From NCBI GenBank assembly GCA_021769025.1, contig JAETTS010000019.1, forward strand, positions 1-15,561: DNA of 15,561 nucleotides, written 5' to 3'. Shown here piece after piece: positions 5,537 to 12,369 of this stretch. Each line of letters begins with the position of its first letter. The first letter of the stretch is position 1. Origin of the DNA: Enterocloster bolteae. GTDB taxonomy: Bacteria; Bacillota_A; Clostridia; Lachnospirales; Lachnospiraceae. Below the pieces are notes generated by a model. That model had not been told where the DNA came from, ran no database searches, and saw nothing but the letters and a program-made list of their open reading frames with translations. The translations under genes were made by a program, and so were the position numbers.

Positions 5537-7882
5537 CTATTTCTGTACTGCCTTCTTCACCTCCACCAGATTGGTATGCTGTGGATTCCCCTTTGCATAA
5601 GGAGTAGGCCTTAAAGAAGTAAGAACATTGACAGACCCTGCCCTGTCAACCCCGTCCCTGTCCGGCTTATACCAGGCTCCCTGAGACAGAGCCGTCACCC
5701 CTTCTATAATCCGGTCCGTTATCCTTACAGGAATTCGGATACACCCCCGGTCATTCCACACCAGCACCTCATCCCCGTCCGAAATCCCCCGCGCCGCCCC
5801 ATCCCGCTCATGCATCCACAGCCTTTGTGGGTCAATCTTATCCATGCCCTGGTTGTTGTCATGGATGCTGTGGCACCTGCGCTTCGTATGCCAGCCAATC
5901 AGCTGCAGAGGATACCTGGCTGCCAGCGGATCCCGGGGCCCCTCCGGAGGCTCCACATACCGGGGAATGGCCGGCACAAACTCCCGGTATTTTGTCCGGT
6001 AAACCTTCTCAGAAAATATCTCAATCTTTCCGCTTTTCGTTGGAAACGGATACTTGTCTGGGTCTTCTCTCTCCTTCTCAAAGGCAATCACCCCGGGATT
6101 ATTCTGATACCGGTAAATTCCCTCCCTTTTAAATGTCTCATAGTCCGGCAGCTCCGTCTCCTGATTTCTCAAATCATTGTAAATGCTTTCCAGCCACTGT
6201 CCCGCCGTCCTTCCTTGTGTAAACTCTTCCTTAAGCCCCAGCCGATCCGCCACCTCGCTGAGCCAGTCATACTCAAATCTCCCCTCAAAAAGCGGTTCAA
6301 TCACCTTGTTGTTAAATCCCAGAAAATCCCCATACTGCCAGGGCATGGTGATATTCTCACACTCAAACATGGACACGCCGGGAAGCAGAATATCCGCAAA
6401 CCTGGCGCTGGCCGTCATAAACAAATCGCTGCACACAATAAACTCACACTTGGAAGTATCCTTAAGAATCTCTGCTGTCCGGTTAATGTGGCTGTGCTGG
6501 TTAATCAGACAATTCCCTGCCAGATTCAGAATCATCTTGATGTCACTTGCCAGATGTACTTGATTTTCCTCTGCCTCCTGCTCTGGCACATCCGCCCCCA
6601 TCTTCCGCCCGCTCCCCCCTGCAATCTCCGGATTCCACCGTCTCACAGCCTCCCGCACATTCCCCGTCACAGTCACCCCGTCAAGCCCGGTCATCTCATG
6701 TCCCCGGACTATCCCGTCGGTCCACAAAAACACAGGGATCCTCATAGGATAAGGATTCGGCGGCATAGGAAAGGACGGCATCCTGTGAACACCGTTGTCC
6801 GCCGTTCCGCTGGCCCATCCCCCCTTTACACCCACATTGCCGGTGATACACGCCAGAAGAATGCCGCCTCTGGCAATCTGCTCTCCATACCCATTCCGCT
6901 GAGGCCCATACCCCTGAATCAAGGCCGCCGGCCTGGCCGTGGCATAGCGAACCGCCAGCTTTTCTATGGTTTCCTTCTTAACCCCCGTAATCTCCTCCGC
7001 CCACTGGGGGGACTTGGGCACACCATCCTTTTCCCCCGTCACATAGGACAGATAACACTCCGATGGGTCAATCCCCTCCGGCATATGCTCCTTGTCAAAC
7101 CCCAGGCAGCACCGGTCTAAGAATTCCCGATCCGCCAGCCCCTCCTCAATTATCACATAAGCCATGGCATCCATCATGGCACTGTCCGTAGCCGGCCGGA
7201 TGGGAATCCACTCCCCATCCAGGGCAAGAACCGTATCATTCTTCCTGGGATCCACCACCACAACAGGAATCCCCTTCTCCCTGGCCTTTTTCAGATAATA
7301 CATGGTGGTATCAAACCTGGTCTCCGCCGGATTGTGCCCCCATAAAATAATCAGATTGGTATTCAGCCAATCCTCCAGGCTGTTCCCCGTCCGGTTGGTT
7401 CCGTACATTAAATCCGTAGCCTGGCGGATGCAGGCCGTGCTGTAAGAATTATAATAATCCAGAAACCCTCCGTCCAGGCTCAACAGACGCTTGGCAAGAG
7501 TATTGCCCCTCATAAGGGCGCTGATTCCCGTGGCATAATTCACATACCTGGATCCAGGGCCGTAAGTATCCCGAATCCGTATCCACTCCCTGGCAATGAT
7601 ATCCACTGCCTCCTGCCAGCTAATCCTCTCAAACACCCCTTCCCCTCTGGGCCCCACGCGCTTCATAGGATAGCGCAGCCTGTCCTCCCCCAGAAACGTC
7701 TTGTGGTAATTCATCCCCCGGACACAAGCCGTCAAAGGCGCACCGCACCCTGCCGCCTCCTGTGTGTCCGTCGTCAGCCTCTCTATCTTCCCGTCCCTCA
7801 CATGGGCATGGATGACACACCGCCCTCCACAGTTATTCCGCCCGGTTGTATGGATAACCTTCACTTCCTCTTCCTGTCCCAT
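5537..7882 (-). CDS. Molybdopterin oxidoreductase, DMSO reductase family (DmsA-like), no Tat signal
   Basis: This 781-residue protein is collinear with DmsA-type catalytic subunits: RLRYPMKRVGPRGEG and FERISWQEA near residues 69-91, HNPAETR (183-189), DEWIPIRP-like GEWIPIRPATD, a GYGPQR motif, NLAGNCLINQHSHINRT, and the C-terminal cofactor-binding segment ending KGNPQHTNLVEVKK. Such enzymes bind bis-MGD and reduce S- or N-oxides or similar substrates. The likely Mo ligand is Ser148 in NSYSTA. The Fe-S motif region has Cys18, Cys22 and Cys53, but Gly14 where DmsA has its first cysteine. The protein begins about 10 residues before that motif with no twin-arginine leader, and no Fe-S or membrane subunit gene is adjacent, so it is probably cytoplasmic with an unknown electron donor. 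The ATG at 7882 has GGGAG upstream. moeA and mobA/mobB in this window supply its cofactor. The substrate is unknown. Confidence 0.93.
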   Translation of the reverse strand: MGQEEEVKVIHTTGRNNCGGRCVIHAHVRDGKIERLTTDTQEAAGCGAPLTACVRGMNYHKTFLGEDRLRYPMKRVGPRGEGVFERISWQEAVDIIAREWIRIRDTYGPGSRYVNYATGISALMRGNTLAKRLLSLDGGFLDYYNSYSTACIRQATDLMYGTNRTGNSLEDWLNTNLIILWGHNPAETRFDTTMYYLKKAREKGIPVVVVDPRKNDTVLALDGEWIPIRPATDSAMMDAMAYVIIEEGLADREFLDRCCLGFDKEHMPEGIDPSECYLSYVTGEKDGVPKSPQWAEEITGVKKETIEKLAVRYATARPAALIQGYGPQRNGYGEQIARGGILLACITGNVGVKGGWASGTADNGVHRMPSFPMPPNPYPMRIPVFLWTDGIVRGHEMTGLDGVTVTGNVREAVRRWNPEIAGGSGRKMGADVPEQEAEENQVHLASDIKMILNLAGNCLINQHSHINRTAEILKDTSKCEFIVCSDLFMTASARFADILLPGVSMFECENITMPWQYGDFLGFNNKVIEPLFEGRFEYDWLSEVADRLGLKEEFTQGRTAGQWLESIYNDLRNQETELPDYETFKREGIYRYQNNPGVIAFEKEREDPDKYPFPTKSGKIEIFSEKVYRTKYREFVPAIPRYVEPPEGPRDPLAARYPLQLIGWHTKRRCHSIHDNNQGMDKIDPQRLWMHERDGAARGISDGDEVLVWNDRGCIRIPVRITDRIIEGVTALSQGAWYKPDRDGVDRAGSVNVLTSLRPTPYAKGNPQHTNLVEVKKAVQK

Positions 7883-7929
7883 TGCTACTCCCTTCCTTCA
7901 AACAAAAATCCCACTCACTCATGATTTCT

Positions 7930-7958
7930 ATTCTAATATCCCACTCCAGATTTTACAA
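7930..7958 (-). promoter_or_regulatory. Predicted promoter of the molybdopterin oxidoreductase gene
   Basis: On the minus strand there is TTGTAA (7953-7958), 17 bases, then TAGAAT (7930-7935), giving a start about 40 bases before the ATG at 7882. The match is four of six and five of six to the sigma-A consensus. No fumarate/nitrate- or molybdate-type operator was recognised. Confidence 0.5.
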
Positions 7959-7984
7959 CAATAACTTTACGCCCCAAATCTTTA

Positions 7985-8014
7985 TTAGCAATATCCGATA
8001 TAACATGTTATAAT
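7985..8014 (+). promoter_or_regulatory. Predicted extended -10 promoter of the Nudix/HD unit, overlapped by a palindrome
   Basis: TGTTATAAT (8006-8014) is a perfect extended -10 element (TG, one base, TATAAT). TTAGCA (7985-7990) is a weak -35 box at 18 bases. A perfect 14-base palindrome, TATAACATGTTATA (7999-8012), lies across the -10 box and is a candidate operator. Transcription would begin near 8021, leaving a leader of about 85 bases. Confidence 0.55.
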
Positions 8015-8032
8015 TCTCTTAGTAACGTAAAA

Positions 8033-8065
8033 AGGCTATCCTTTACAGCGAATAGAGAATAGCCT
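8033..8065 (+). other. Leader hairpin upstream of the Nudix gene
   Basis: AGGCTAT (8033-8039) and ATAGCCT (8059-8065) form a seven-base stem with a 19-base loop in the predicted 5' leader. No terminator-type T-run follows directly (TGTCATCCGTTTT), so this may only be mRNA structure. No known riboswitch was recognised. Confidence 0.3.
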
Positions 8066-8104
8066 GTCATCCGTTTTAAAACCACAAACAAAGGAGTAAC
8101 CCAA

Positions 8105-8536
8105 ATGGCAGAAACGACAAAAGTCCAATTTTACGAACACATCCAAGATGAATTACTTCAATTTGCTGTGATACTATCCAAAAGCCAGGATAACTACGTA
8201 TTTTGCAAGCACAAAGACAGAGATACATGGGAAATACCCGGAGGCCGCAGAGAGCCGGGAGAAGCCATTCTGGATACTGCCAGAAGAGAACTTTACGAAG
8301 AAACCGGCGCTTTAGACTTTGAGTTAACCCCCATATGCATCTATTCCGTCACCGCACCAGACAATTTTGACGGCAAAGAAAGCTTCGGAATGCTGTACTT
8401 TGCAGACATAAAACGCTTTGACACAGAATTGCACCATGAAATTGAGAAAATCATCATAACCTCTCAGCTGCCAACCCGGTGGACCTATCCCGATATCCAG
8501 CCCAAGCTGCTGGAAAAAGTGTCACTGCACCTATAA
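8105..8536 (+). CDS. Nudix hydrolase
   Basis: This 143-residue, single-domain protein has a perfect Nudix box at residues 47-69 (G-x5-E-x7-REL-x-EE-x-G-A): Gly47, Glu53, Arg61, Glu62, Glu65, Glu66 and Gly68. The glutamates bind the divalent metals used to cut a nucleoside-diphosphate-linked substrate. The preceding strand TWEIPGG is the usual lead-in. The family includes mutagenic-nucleotide cleaners (8-oxo-dGTP), ADP-ribose hydrolases and others; the substrate cannot be assigned. The ATG at 8105 is preceded by AAAGGAG at eight bases. It is the first gene of a two-gene unit; the HD-domain gene starts 16 bases after its stop, so the two probably act in related nucleotide or phosphate-ester housekeeping. 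It is probably cytoplasmic, since no signal peptide is seen. Confidence 0.93.
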   Translation: MAETTKVQFYEHIQDELLQFAVILSKSQDNYVFCKHKDRDTWEIPGGRREPGEAILDTARRELYEETGALDFELTPICIYSVTAPDNFDGKESFGMLYFADIKRFDTELHHEIEKIIITSQLPTRWTYPDIQPKLLEKVSLHL

Positions 8537-8552
8537 ATCAAGGAGGCCCAAA

Positions 8553-9233
8553 ATGAAGAAAGAAACCTACGATTTACTAGAACAATATATGCTTTCCTGT
8601 ATGGAAGATGCAGCCCACGACAAAGAACATATCTATCGCGTGCTATACAACGCATTAGAAATTGCATCGGCAGAAAACAAGACAGACTACAACATTTTGA
8701 TTGCCGCCTGCCTGTTACATGACATCGGAAGAAAAGAACAATTCCAAAACCCTTCTTTATGCCATGCCGCCATAGGAGGCCAAAAGGCATACGATTTTCT
8801 CATAAAACACGGATTTGACATATCCTATGCAGAACAGGTAAAAGAATGCATCCAATCCCACCGATACCGAAAAAACCATCCACCCCGAACCATAGAAGCA
8901 AAAATCCTATTTGACGCAGACAAATTAGATGTGGCCGGCGCAATAGGAATTGCAAGAACTCTGCTATACAACGGCTGCGTTTCCCAGCCCCTGTATTCCG
9001 TTCTTCCTAACGGATTGGTTTCCACCGGAGAAAACGATACTGAACCGTCCTTCTTCCAGGAATACAAATATAAGCTGGAAAAACTATATTCCCGCTTTTA
9101 TACGGAAACAGCGAAACGCATGGCCAAAGAACGGCAGAAAGCTGCGGTTGCGTTCTATAACCACCTGTATCAGGAAATAAACTCCTCCTATCAAAAGGGG
9201 GCAGCCCTGTTGGCCCAACAATTTCCATCATAA
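8553..9233 (+). CDS. HD-domain phosphohydrolase (YedJ-like)
   Basis: This 226-residue protein has the HD-superfamily metal-binding series: His26 in AHDKEHIYRV, the His56-Asp57 doublet in LLHDIGR, His103 in IQSHRYR and Asp121/Asp123 in LFDADKLDVAGA. These proteins hydrolyse phosphate esters of nucleotides or other small molecules. The arrangement and length resemble E. coli YedJ-type proteins, whose substrate is not settled. The ATG at 8553 follows AAGGAGG at six bases and lies 16 bases after the Nudix stop, so the pair is co-transcribed. The C-terminal third is helical and rich in Lys/Arg/Glu (YSRFYTETAKRMAKERQK). No signal peptide or membrane segment is seen. Confidence 0.9.
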   Translation: MKKETYDLLEQYMLSCMEDAAHDKEHIYRVLYNALEIASAENKTDYNILIAACLLHDIGRKEQFQNPSLCHAAIGGQKAYDFLIKHGFDISYAEQVKECIQSHRYRKNHPPRTIEAKILFDADKLDVAGAIGIARTLLYNGCVSQPLYSVLPNGLVSTGENDTEPSFFQEYKYKLEKLYSRFYTETAKRMAKERQKAAVAFYNHLYQEINSSYQKGAALLAQQFPS

Positions 9234-9260
9234 AAGGAGTCCCATCTTCGGAGACTCCTT
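9232..9260 (-). terminator. Terminator hairpin between the convergent HD-domain and nhaC-family genes
   Basis: An eight-base stem, AAGGAGTC (9234-9241) with GACTCCTT (9253-9260), can be extended inside by CC/GG. On the minus strand it is followed by a T-run (TTTTA), so it suits the leftward antiporter transcript, about 70 bases after that stop. In the rightward direction it directly follows the HD gene stop but is followed by A residues, so it is a poor terminator there. Confidence 0.6.
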
Positions 9261-9329
9261 AAAAAATATACTCCGCCCAGAAGATATCCACCTCCAGACT
9301 CCAAATCTCTCAGCCATCAGACGAAACGT

Positions 9330-10835
9330 TTACGCTCCAGCTCCAGCACCTTTTCTCCCCCAGACAAACATCACTCCCAGCAAAAGCGCCACCGCCAATA
9401 CCACTGCCAGCGGACTTTTTGTAAACCCGGCGAAAAGAAAAGCCAGAATGGAAATCCCCCCGTTGACACAGGCATAAGGCAGCTGGGTCTTCACATGGTC
9501 AACCAAATCACACTGGGCTCCTGTAGAAGAAAGAATGGTAGTGTCAGAAATAGGCGAACAATGGTCGCCGAACAATCCCCCCGACAGAACCGCCCCCACA
9601 GCAATGGCATAAGGCACCTCAAACCCGTGGGCCATGGGAATCGCCAAAGGCATCATAATGGCAAAAGTTCCCCAGGAGCTGCCTGTAGAAAAGGACACAA
9701 ACGCCCCGAAAAGAAAGATTGCCGCCGGCACCAGACCAGCAGAAAAATGAATGCTCTTCAACCCATTGACAATAAAATCCGCAGTCCCCAGTGCACTAAT
9801 CATACTGCCCAGAGACCAGGCCAGCACAAGGGTCACCGCCACATCCGTCATCCCTTTCATGCCGTCCACATAAATCCGAAACGTCTCCTGAAACCCTTTC
9901 ACCTTATACATCCCAATCAAGGCCATCAAAACCAGGGCTCCAAAAAAATACCCCATGGTAAGCGCCACCCGGAACGCATTCCCGTCCACCTTCCGGAAAG
10001 GAAACCCCAAAGGCGCCAGGGTGATAAACAGCGTGGCAAACACCACAATAATCGGCAGAATAACCATAGAGGGCCTTGCATTCCCTGTCCCTGTCCTTTT
10101 GTCTTCCTTAGAATCCCCCTGTAAGTCTTCCTCAAACGAATACTCCCTCTGGGCCGCCTGTACCTCCGCCTTCTTCATCTGAGAAAAATCCTTTCTGGTA
10201 AAGGCTACTAACGGAATCATGATGATTGCCAGAATCGCATAAATCTGAAAGGGAATGGCCTCCACAAAAGTAGCATAATCCGACTGGGCCACATTCAGAT
10301 TGTCAAACTCCGCCTGAATCAGTCCCATGATATACACGCCCCAGCCGATAAACGGAATCAGGATAGCCACCGGGGAAGACGTAGAATCCAGAATCCACGC
10401 CAGCTTCTCCCTGGAAATCTTCAGCTTGTCAAACAGCGGCCGAAACACCGGCCCCACCAAAAGAGGCGTCCCCAGATCCGAGAAGAAAATCAGGATTCCT
10501 CCCACCCACGCACACAGCTGGGCCTTCAGCTTGGTATTTACATATTTATACACGCTCTTGCTGAAGGCCTGGGCACCGCCGGACTTCTCCATAAGCTTGA
10601 TAAAGCCACCGATAAAAATCACCAGTACAATCACCCCGGCATTGTAAGAATCCGTAAGCTGAACGAAAAAATAGTCTCCTATGATAGACTTTACAGCCGC
10701 AAACGGATTGCCCCACGCAAAAATCATTGTTCCCACAAAGCCGCCGCAGAACAGCGATAAGATAACATTCTTACTTTTGATAGCCATGACAACTGCCACA
10801 ATAGGCGGCAATAAGCTTAAAAACCCATACTCCAT
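9330..10835 (-). CDS. Na+/H+ antiporter, NhaC family
   Basis: This is a polytopic membrane protein (501 residues from the chosen start), with about 11-12 hydrophobic segments and one acidic cytoplasmic loop of roughly residues 215-250 (SFEEDLQGDSKEDK). Residues 419-433 carry the family signature GGLFGDHCSPISDTT, followed by a DHVKTQLPYA segment. Members exchange Na+ for H+ or swap organic anions such as malate and lactate; which applies here is unknown. An upstream ATG at 10874 is in frame but falls inside the predicted -10 box, so it cannot be on the mRNA. The ATG at 10835 (MEYGFLSLLPP) matches the usual family N-terminus and has a GGGGGA site about nine bases upstream. It sits between moeA and the convergent HD gene with its own promoter and terminator. 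Confidence 0.93.
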   Translation of the reverse strand: MEYGFLSLLPPIVAVVMAIKSKNVILSLFCGGFVGTMIFAWGNPFAAVKSIIGDYFFVQLTDSYNAGVIVLVIFIGGFIKLMEKSGGAQAFSKSVYKYVNTKLKAQLCAWVGGILIFFSDLGTPLLVGPVFRPLFDKLKISREKLAWILDSTSSPVAILIPFIGWGVYIMGLIQAEFDNLNVAQSDYATFVEAIPFQIYAILAIIMIPLVAFTRKDFSQMKKAEVQAAQREYSFEEDLQGDSKEDKRTGTGNARPSMVILPIIVVFATLFITLAPLGFPFRKVDGNAFRVALTMGYFFGALVLMALIGMYKVKGFQETFRIYVDGMKGMTDVAVTLVLAWSLGSMISALGTADFIVNGLKSIHFSAGLVPAAIFLFGAFVSFSTGSSWGTFAIMMPLAIPMAHGFEVPYAIAVGAVLSGGLFGDHCSPISDTTILSSTGAQCDLVDHVKTQLPYACVNGGISILAFLFAGFTKSPLAVVLAVALLLGVMFVWGRKGAGAGA

Positions 10836-10869
10836 AGATTTCTGTCCCCCTGCAAAAGATTCTCTTCCT

Positions 10870-10898
10870 ATCATACGGACTATTTAATGGTTCGTCAA
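10870..10898 (-). promoter_or_regulatory. Strong predicted sigma-A promoter of the NhaC-family gene
   Basis: On the minus strand there is TTGACG (10893-10898), 17 bases, then TATGAT (10870-10875). Just upstream is an AT-rich tract with an A8 run (10921-10928 on the opposite strand), which resembles an UP element. Initiation near 10863 gives a leader of about 28 bases before the ATG at 10835 and excludes the ATG at 10874. Confidence 0.75.
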
Positions 10899-10979
10899 TA
10901 GATATTTTGCATAAATATACTTTTTTTTGTATTTATAATAGTTTCCAATGCTCCCGGGCTGGCTTTTTCAGAATTCCTC

Positions 10980-11099
10980 TTATGGAAAGCTATTCTCTAT
11001 GACTTCCGGAAGGACATCATAGACGGAAAATCCCATGTGCTGTTCAAACATTGCATGTCCATCAGACAATACACGAAAGAAGCCAGACCACGACTTCAT
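10980..11099 (-). CDS. Possible 39-residue protein overlapping the end of moeA
   Basis: In the +1 frame relative to moeA, an ATG at 11099 opens 39 codons (MKSWSGFFRV... to ...EVIENSFP) ending in TAA at 10980. It overlaps the last 38 bases of moeA, a spacing that would suit translational coupling. The upstream sequence is G-rich (GGCGGATGGGG) but not a clean ribosome binding site. The composition looks protein-like and I do not recognise a family. It may equally be a chance open frame. The remaining bases between 10899 and 10979 hold an AT-rich tract and no gene. Confidence 0.22.
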   Translation of the reverse strand: MKSWSGFFRVLSDGHAMFEQHMGFSVYDVLPEVIENSFP

Positions 11100-12279
11100 C
11101 CCCATCCGCCAATCCCTCACTCCCCGCTGGAATATCCACAAGGCAGTTGCACCGCTTCATACTAAACAAAACACCGGAAGCATGTCCCCCTTCCGAAAGC
11201 ACCACGCAGCCATCCTCATAACTCCCCCGTATAAACCTCCGGACACCGCTCCTTTTATGAAATCCCCCTTTCACCCTGGCCCGCCTTCTCTCAGGCACCA
11301 GCCACGGCTCCCTCATCATATGAGCCAAAACCGGCCTCACGATCATCTCCAGAGTCACAAAAGCTCCAAACGGATTCCCAGAAAGACAGATAACCGGCTT
11401 TCCCTGAAAAGAGAACGCCAAAACCGGAGAGCCCGGTTTCAGCGCAACCCTCCAGAACAGCCTGTTCCCATCCAAAATCGACACCACATCATGCATAATA
11501 TCCTTCTCACCCACAGAAACCCCTCCTGTGGTTAAAACCACATCCACATCCGACACAAGAGCAGCAATCCGTTCTGCAGCAATTTGGGGCTCATCCCCTA
11601 TATGCTCCCAGCACACTGGCTCTATCCCCAGCTCCTTAAGCCGCGCCCACATCAGATACCGGTTAGAATTATAAATCTTTCCGGCCCCACACACCTCCCC
11701 AGGCTCAACCACTTCATCCCCTGTGGTAAGAAGCGCCACACGCAGCCTGTGGTAGACCTTCACCTCCCCGATACCAGCTCCCGCCAGAATCCCTGCAGCT
11801 GTCCCGTCTATCCTCTCCCCCTTCTCCATGAGAACCGTCCCTGCCTGGTAATCCTCCCCGACATCCACCATATTCTCATGAGCCCTTAACTCTCTGTATA
11901 TCCTCACACAATTCTCCCCGTAATCCGTATCCTCCTGCCCAACCACACAATCCGCCCCATCCGGAACAGGAGCGCCAGTCATCAGCCGTACCGCCGTACC
12001 AGAAATCACCGTCCTTTCAGATACCCTCCCGGCCATAATCTTATCAATCACTTCCAGCACCGCCGGCCTGTCCTTTGATGCCCCTGCCGTATCCTCTGCC
12101 CGAAGAGCATATCCGTCCAGAGGTGAGCGGTTAAACGGTGGCTGGGGAAACGCTGCCCTGTACTCCTGCGCAAGTACCCTTCCCACCGCATCCTCCAAAG
12201 CCAGCTGCTGCATCTTCTCTATGGGTGTTGATACTTGAATCAACCGCTCCACAGCCTCCTCCAAACCAATCCGTTCCAT
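11062..12279 (-). CDS. moeA: Molybdopterin molybdenumtransferase MoeA
   Basis: This 405-residue protein is full length for MoeA, which inserts molybdate into adenylylated molybdopterin in the cytoplasm. Domains appear in order: the N-terminal segment with SPLDGYALR (52-60, equivalent to the usual MDGYA motif), RLMTGAPVPDGADCVV (98-113), the MoCF-biosynthesis domain with TTGDEVV (185-191), NSN (204-206), TTGGVSVGEKD (250-260), KPGSPV (281-286) and SGNPFGAFV (300-308), then a C-terminal beta domain ending GDEVVVWLL. The motif SGNPFG replaces the more common PGNPVS, a variation also seen in clostridial MoeA proteins as I recall. The ATG at 12279 has AAGGGA upstream. It lies 90 bases after the mobB-mobA fusion and is probably in the same transcript. 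It should serve the molybdoenzyme at 5537-7882. Confidence 0.95.
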   Translation of the reverse strand: MERIGLEEAVERLIQVSTPIEKMQQLALEDAVGRVLAQEYRAAFPQPPFNRSPLDGYALRAEDTAGASKDRPAVLEVIDKIMAGRVSERTVISGTAVRLMTGAPVPDGADCVVGQEDTDYGENCVRIYRELRAHENMVDVGEDYQAGTVLMEKGERIDGTAAGILAGAGIGEVKVYHRLRVALLTTGDEVVEPGEVCGAGKIYNSNRYLMWARLKELGIEPVCWEHIGDEPQIAAERIAALVSDVDVVLTTGGVSVGEKDIMHDVVSILDGNRLFWRVALKPGSPVLAFSFQGKPVICLSGNPFGAFVTLEMIVRPVLAHMMREPWLVPERRRARVKGGFHKRSGVRRFIRGSYEDGCVVLSEGGHASGVLFSMKRCNCLVDIPAGSEGLADGDEVVVWLLSCIV

Positions 12280-12369
12280 AACCTTTCGTCCCTTCCTGTA
12301 AGTTTGTTGTTTGAGAAATCTCTAAAGGCTACGTTATCTCAAGTGTTCAAATATATTAATCGAAAATTC

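Noticed and set aside
5810..7120. Long rightward open frame (436 codons) opposite the oxidoreductase gene
   Set aside because: It is antisense to a clear DmsA-like protein, is rich in Pro/His/Arg from reversed codon bias, and has no family features.
9320..9336. Sequence resembling a catabolite-repression (cre) site, GAAACGTTTACG
   Set aside because: It lies at the 3' end of the antiporter gene, not near a promoter, and matches the consensus only partly.
9495..10124. Rightward 209-codon frame opposite the antiporter gene
   Set aside because: Arg/His/Gln-rich mirror of a membrane protein gene with no recognisable domain.
10911..10940. AT-rich imperfect palindrome with an eight-base T run, considered as a terminator
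   Set aside because: The T run is in the loop and not after the stem, so it is better explained as an UP-like element of the adjacent promoter.
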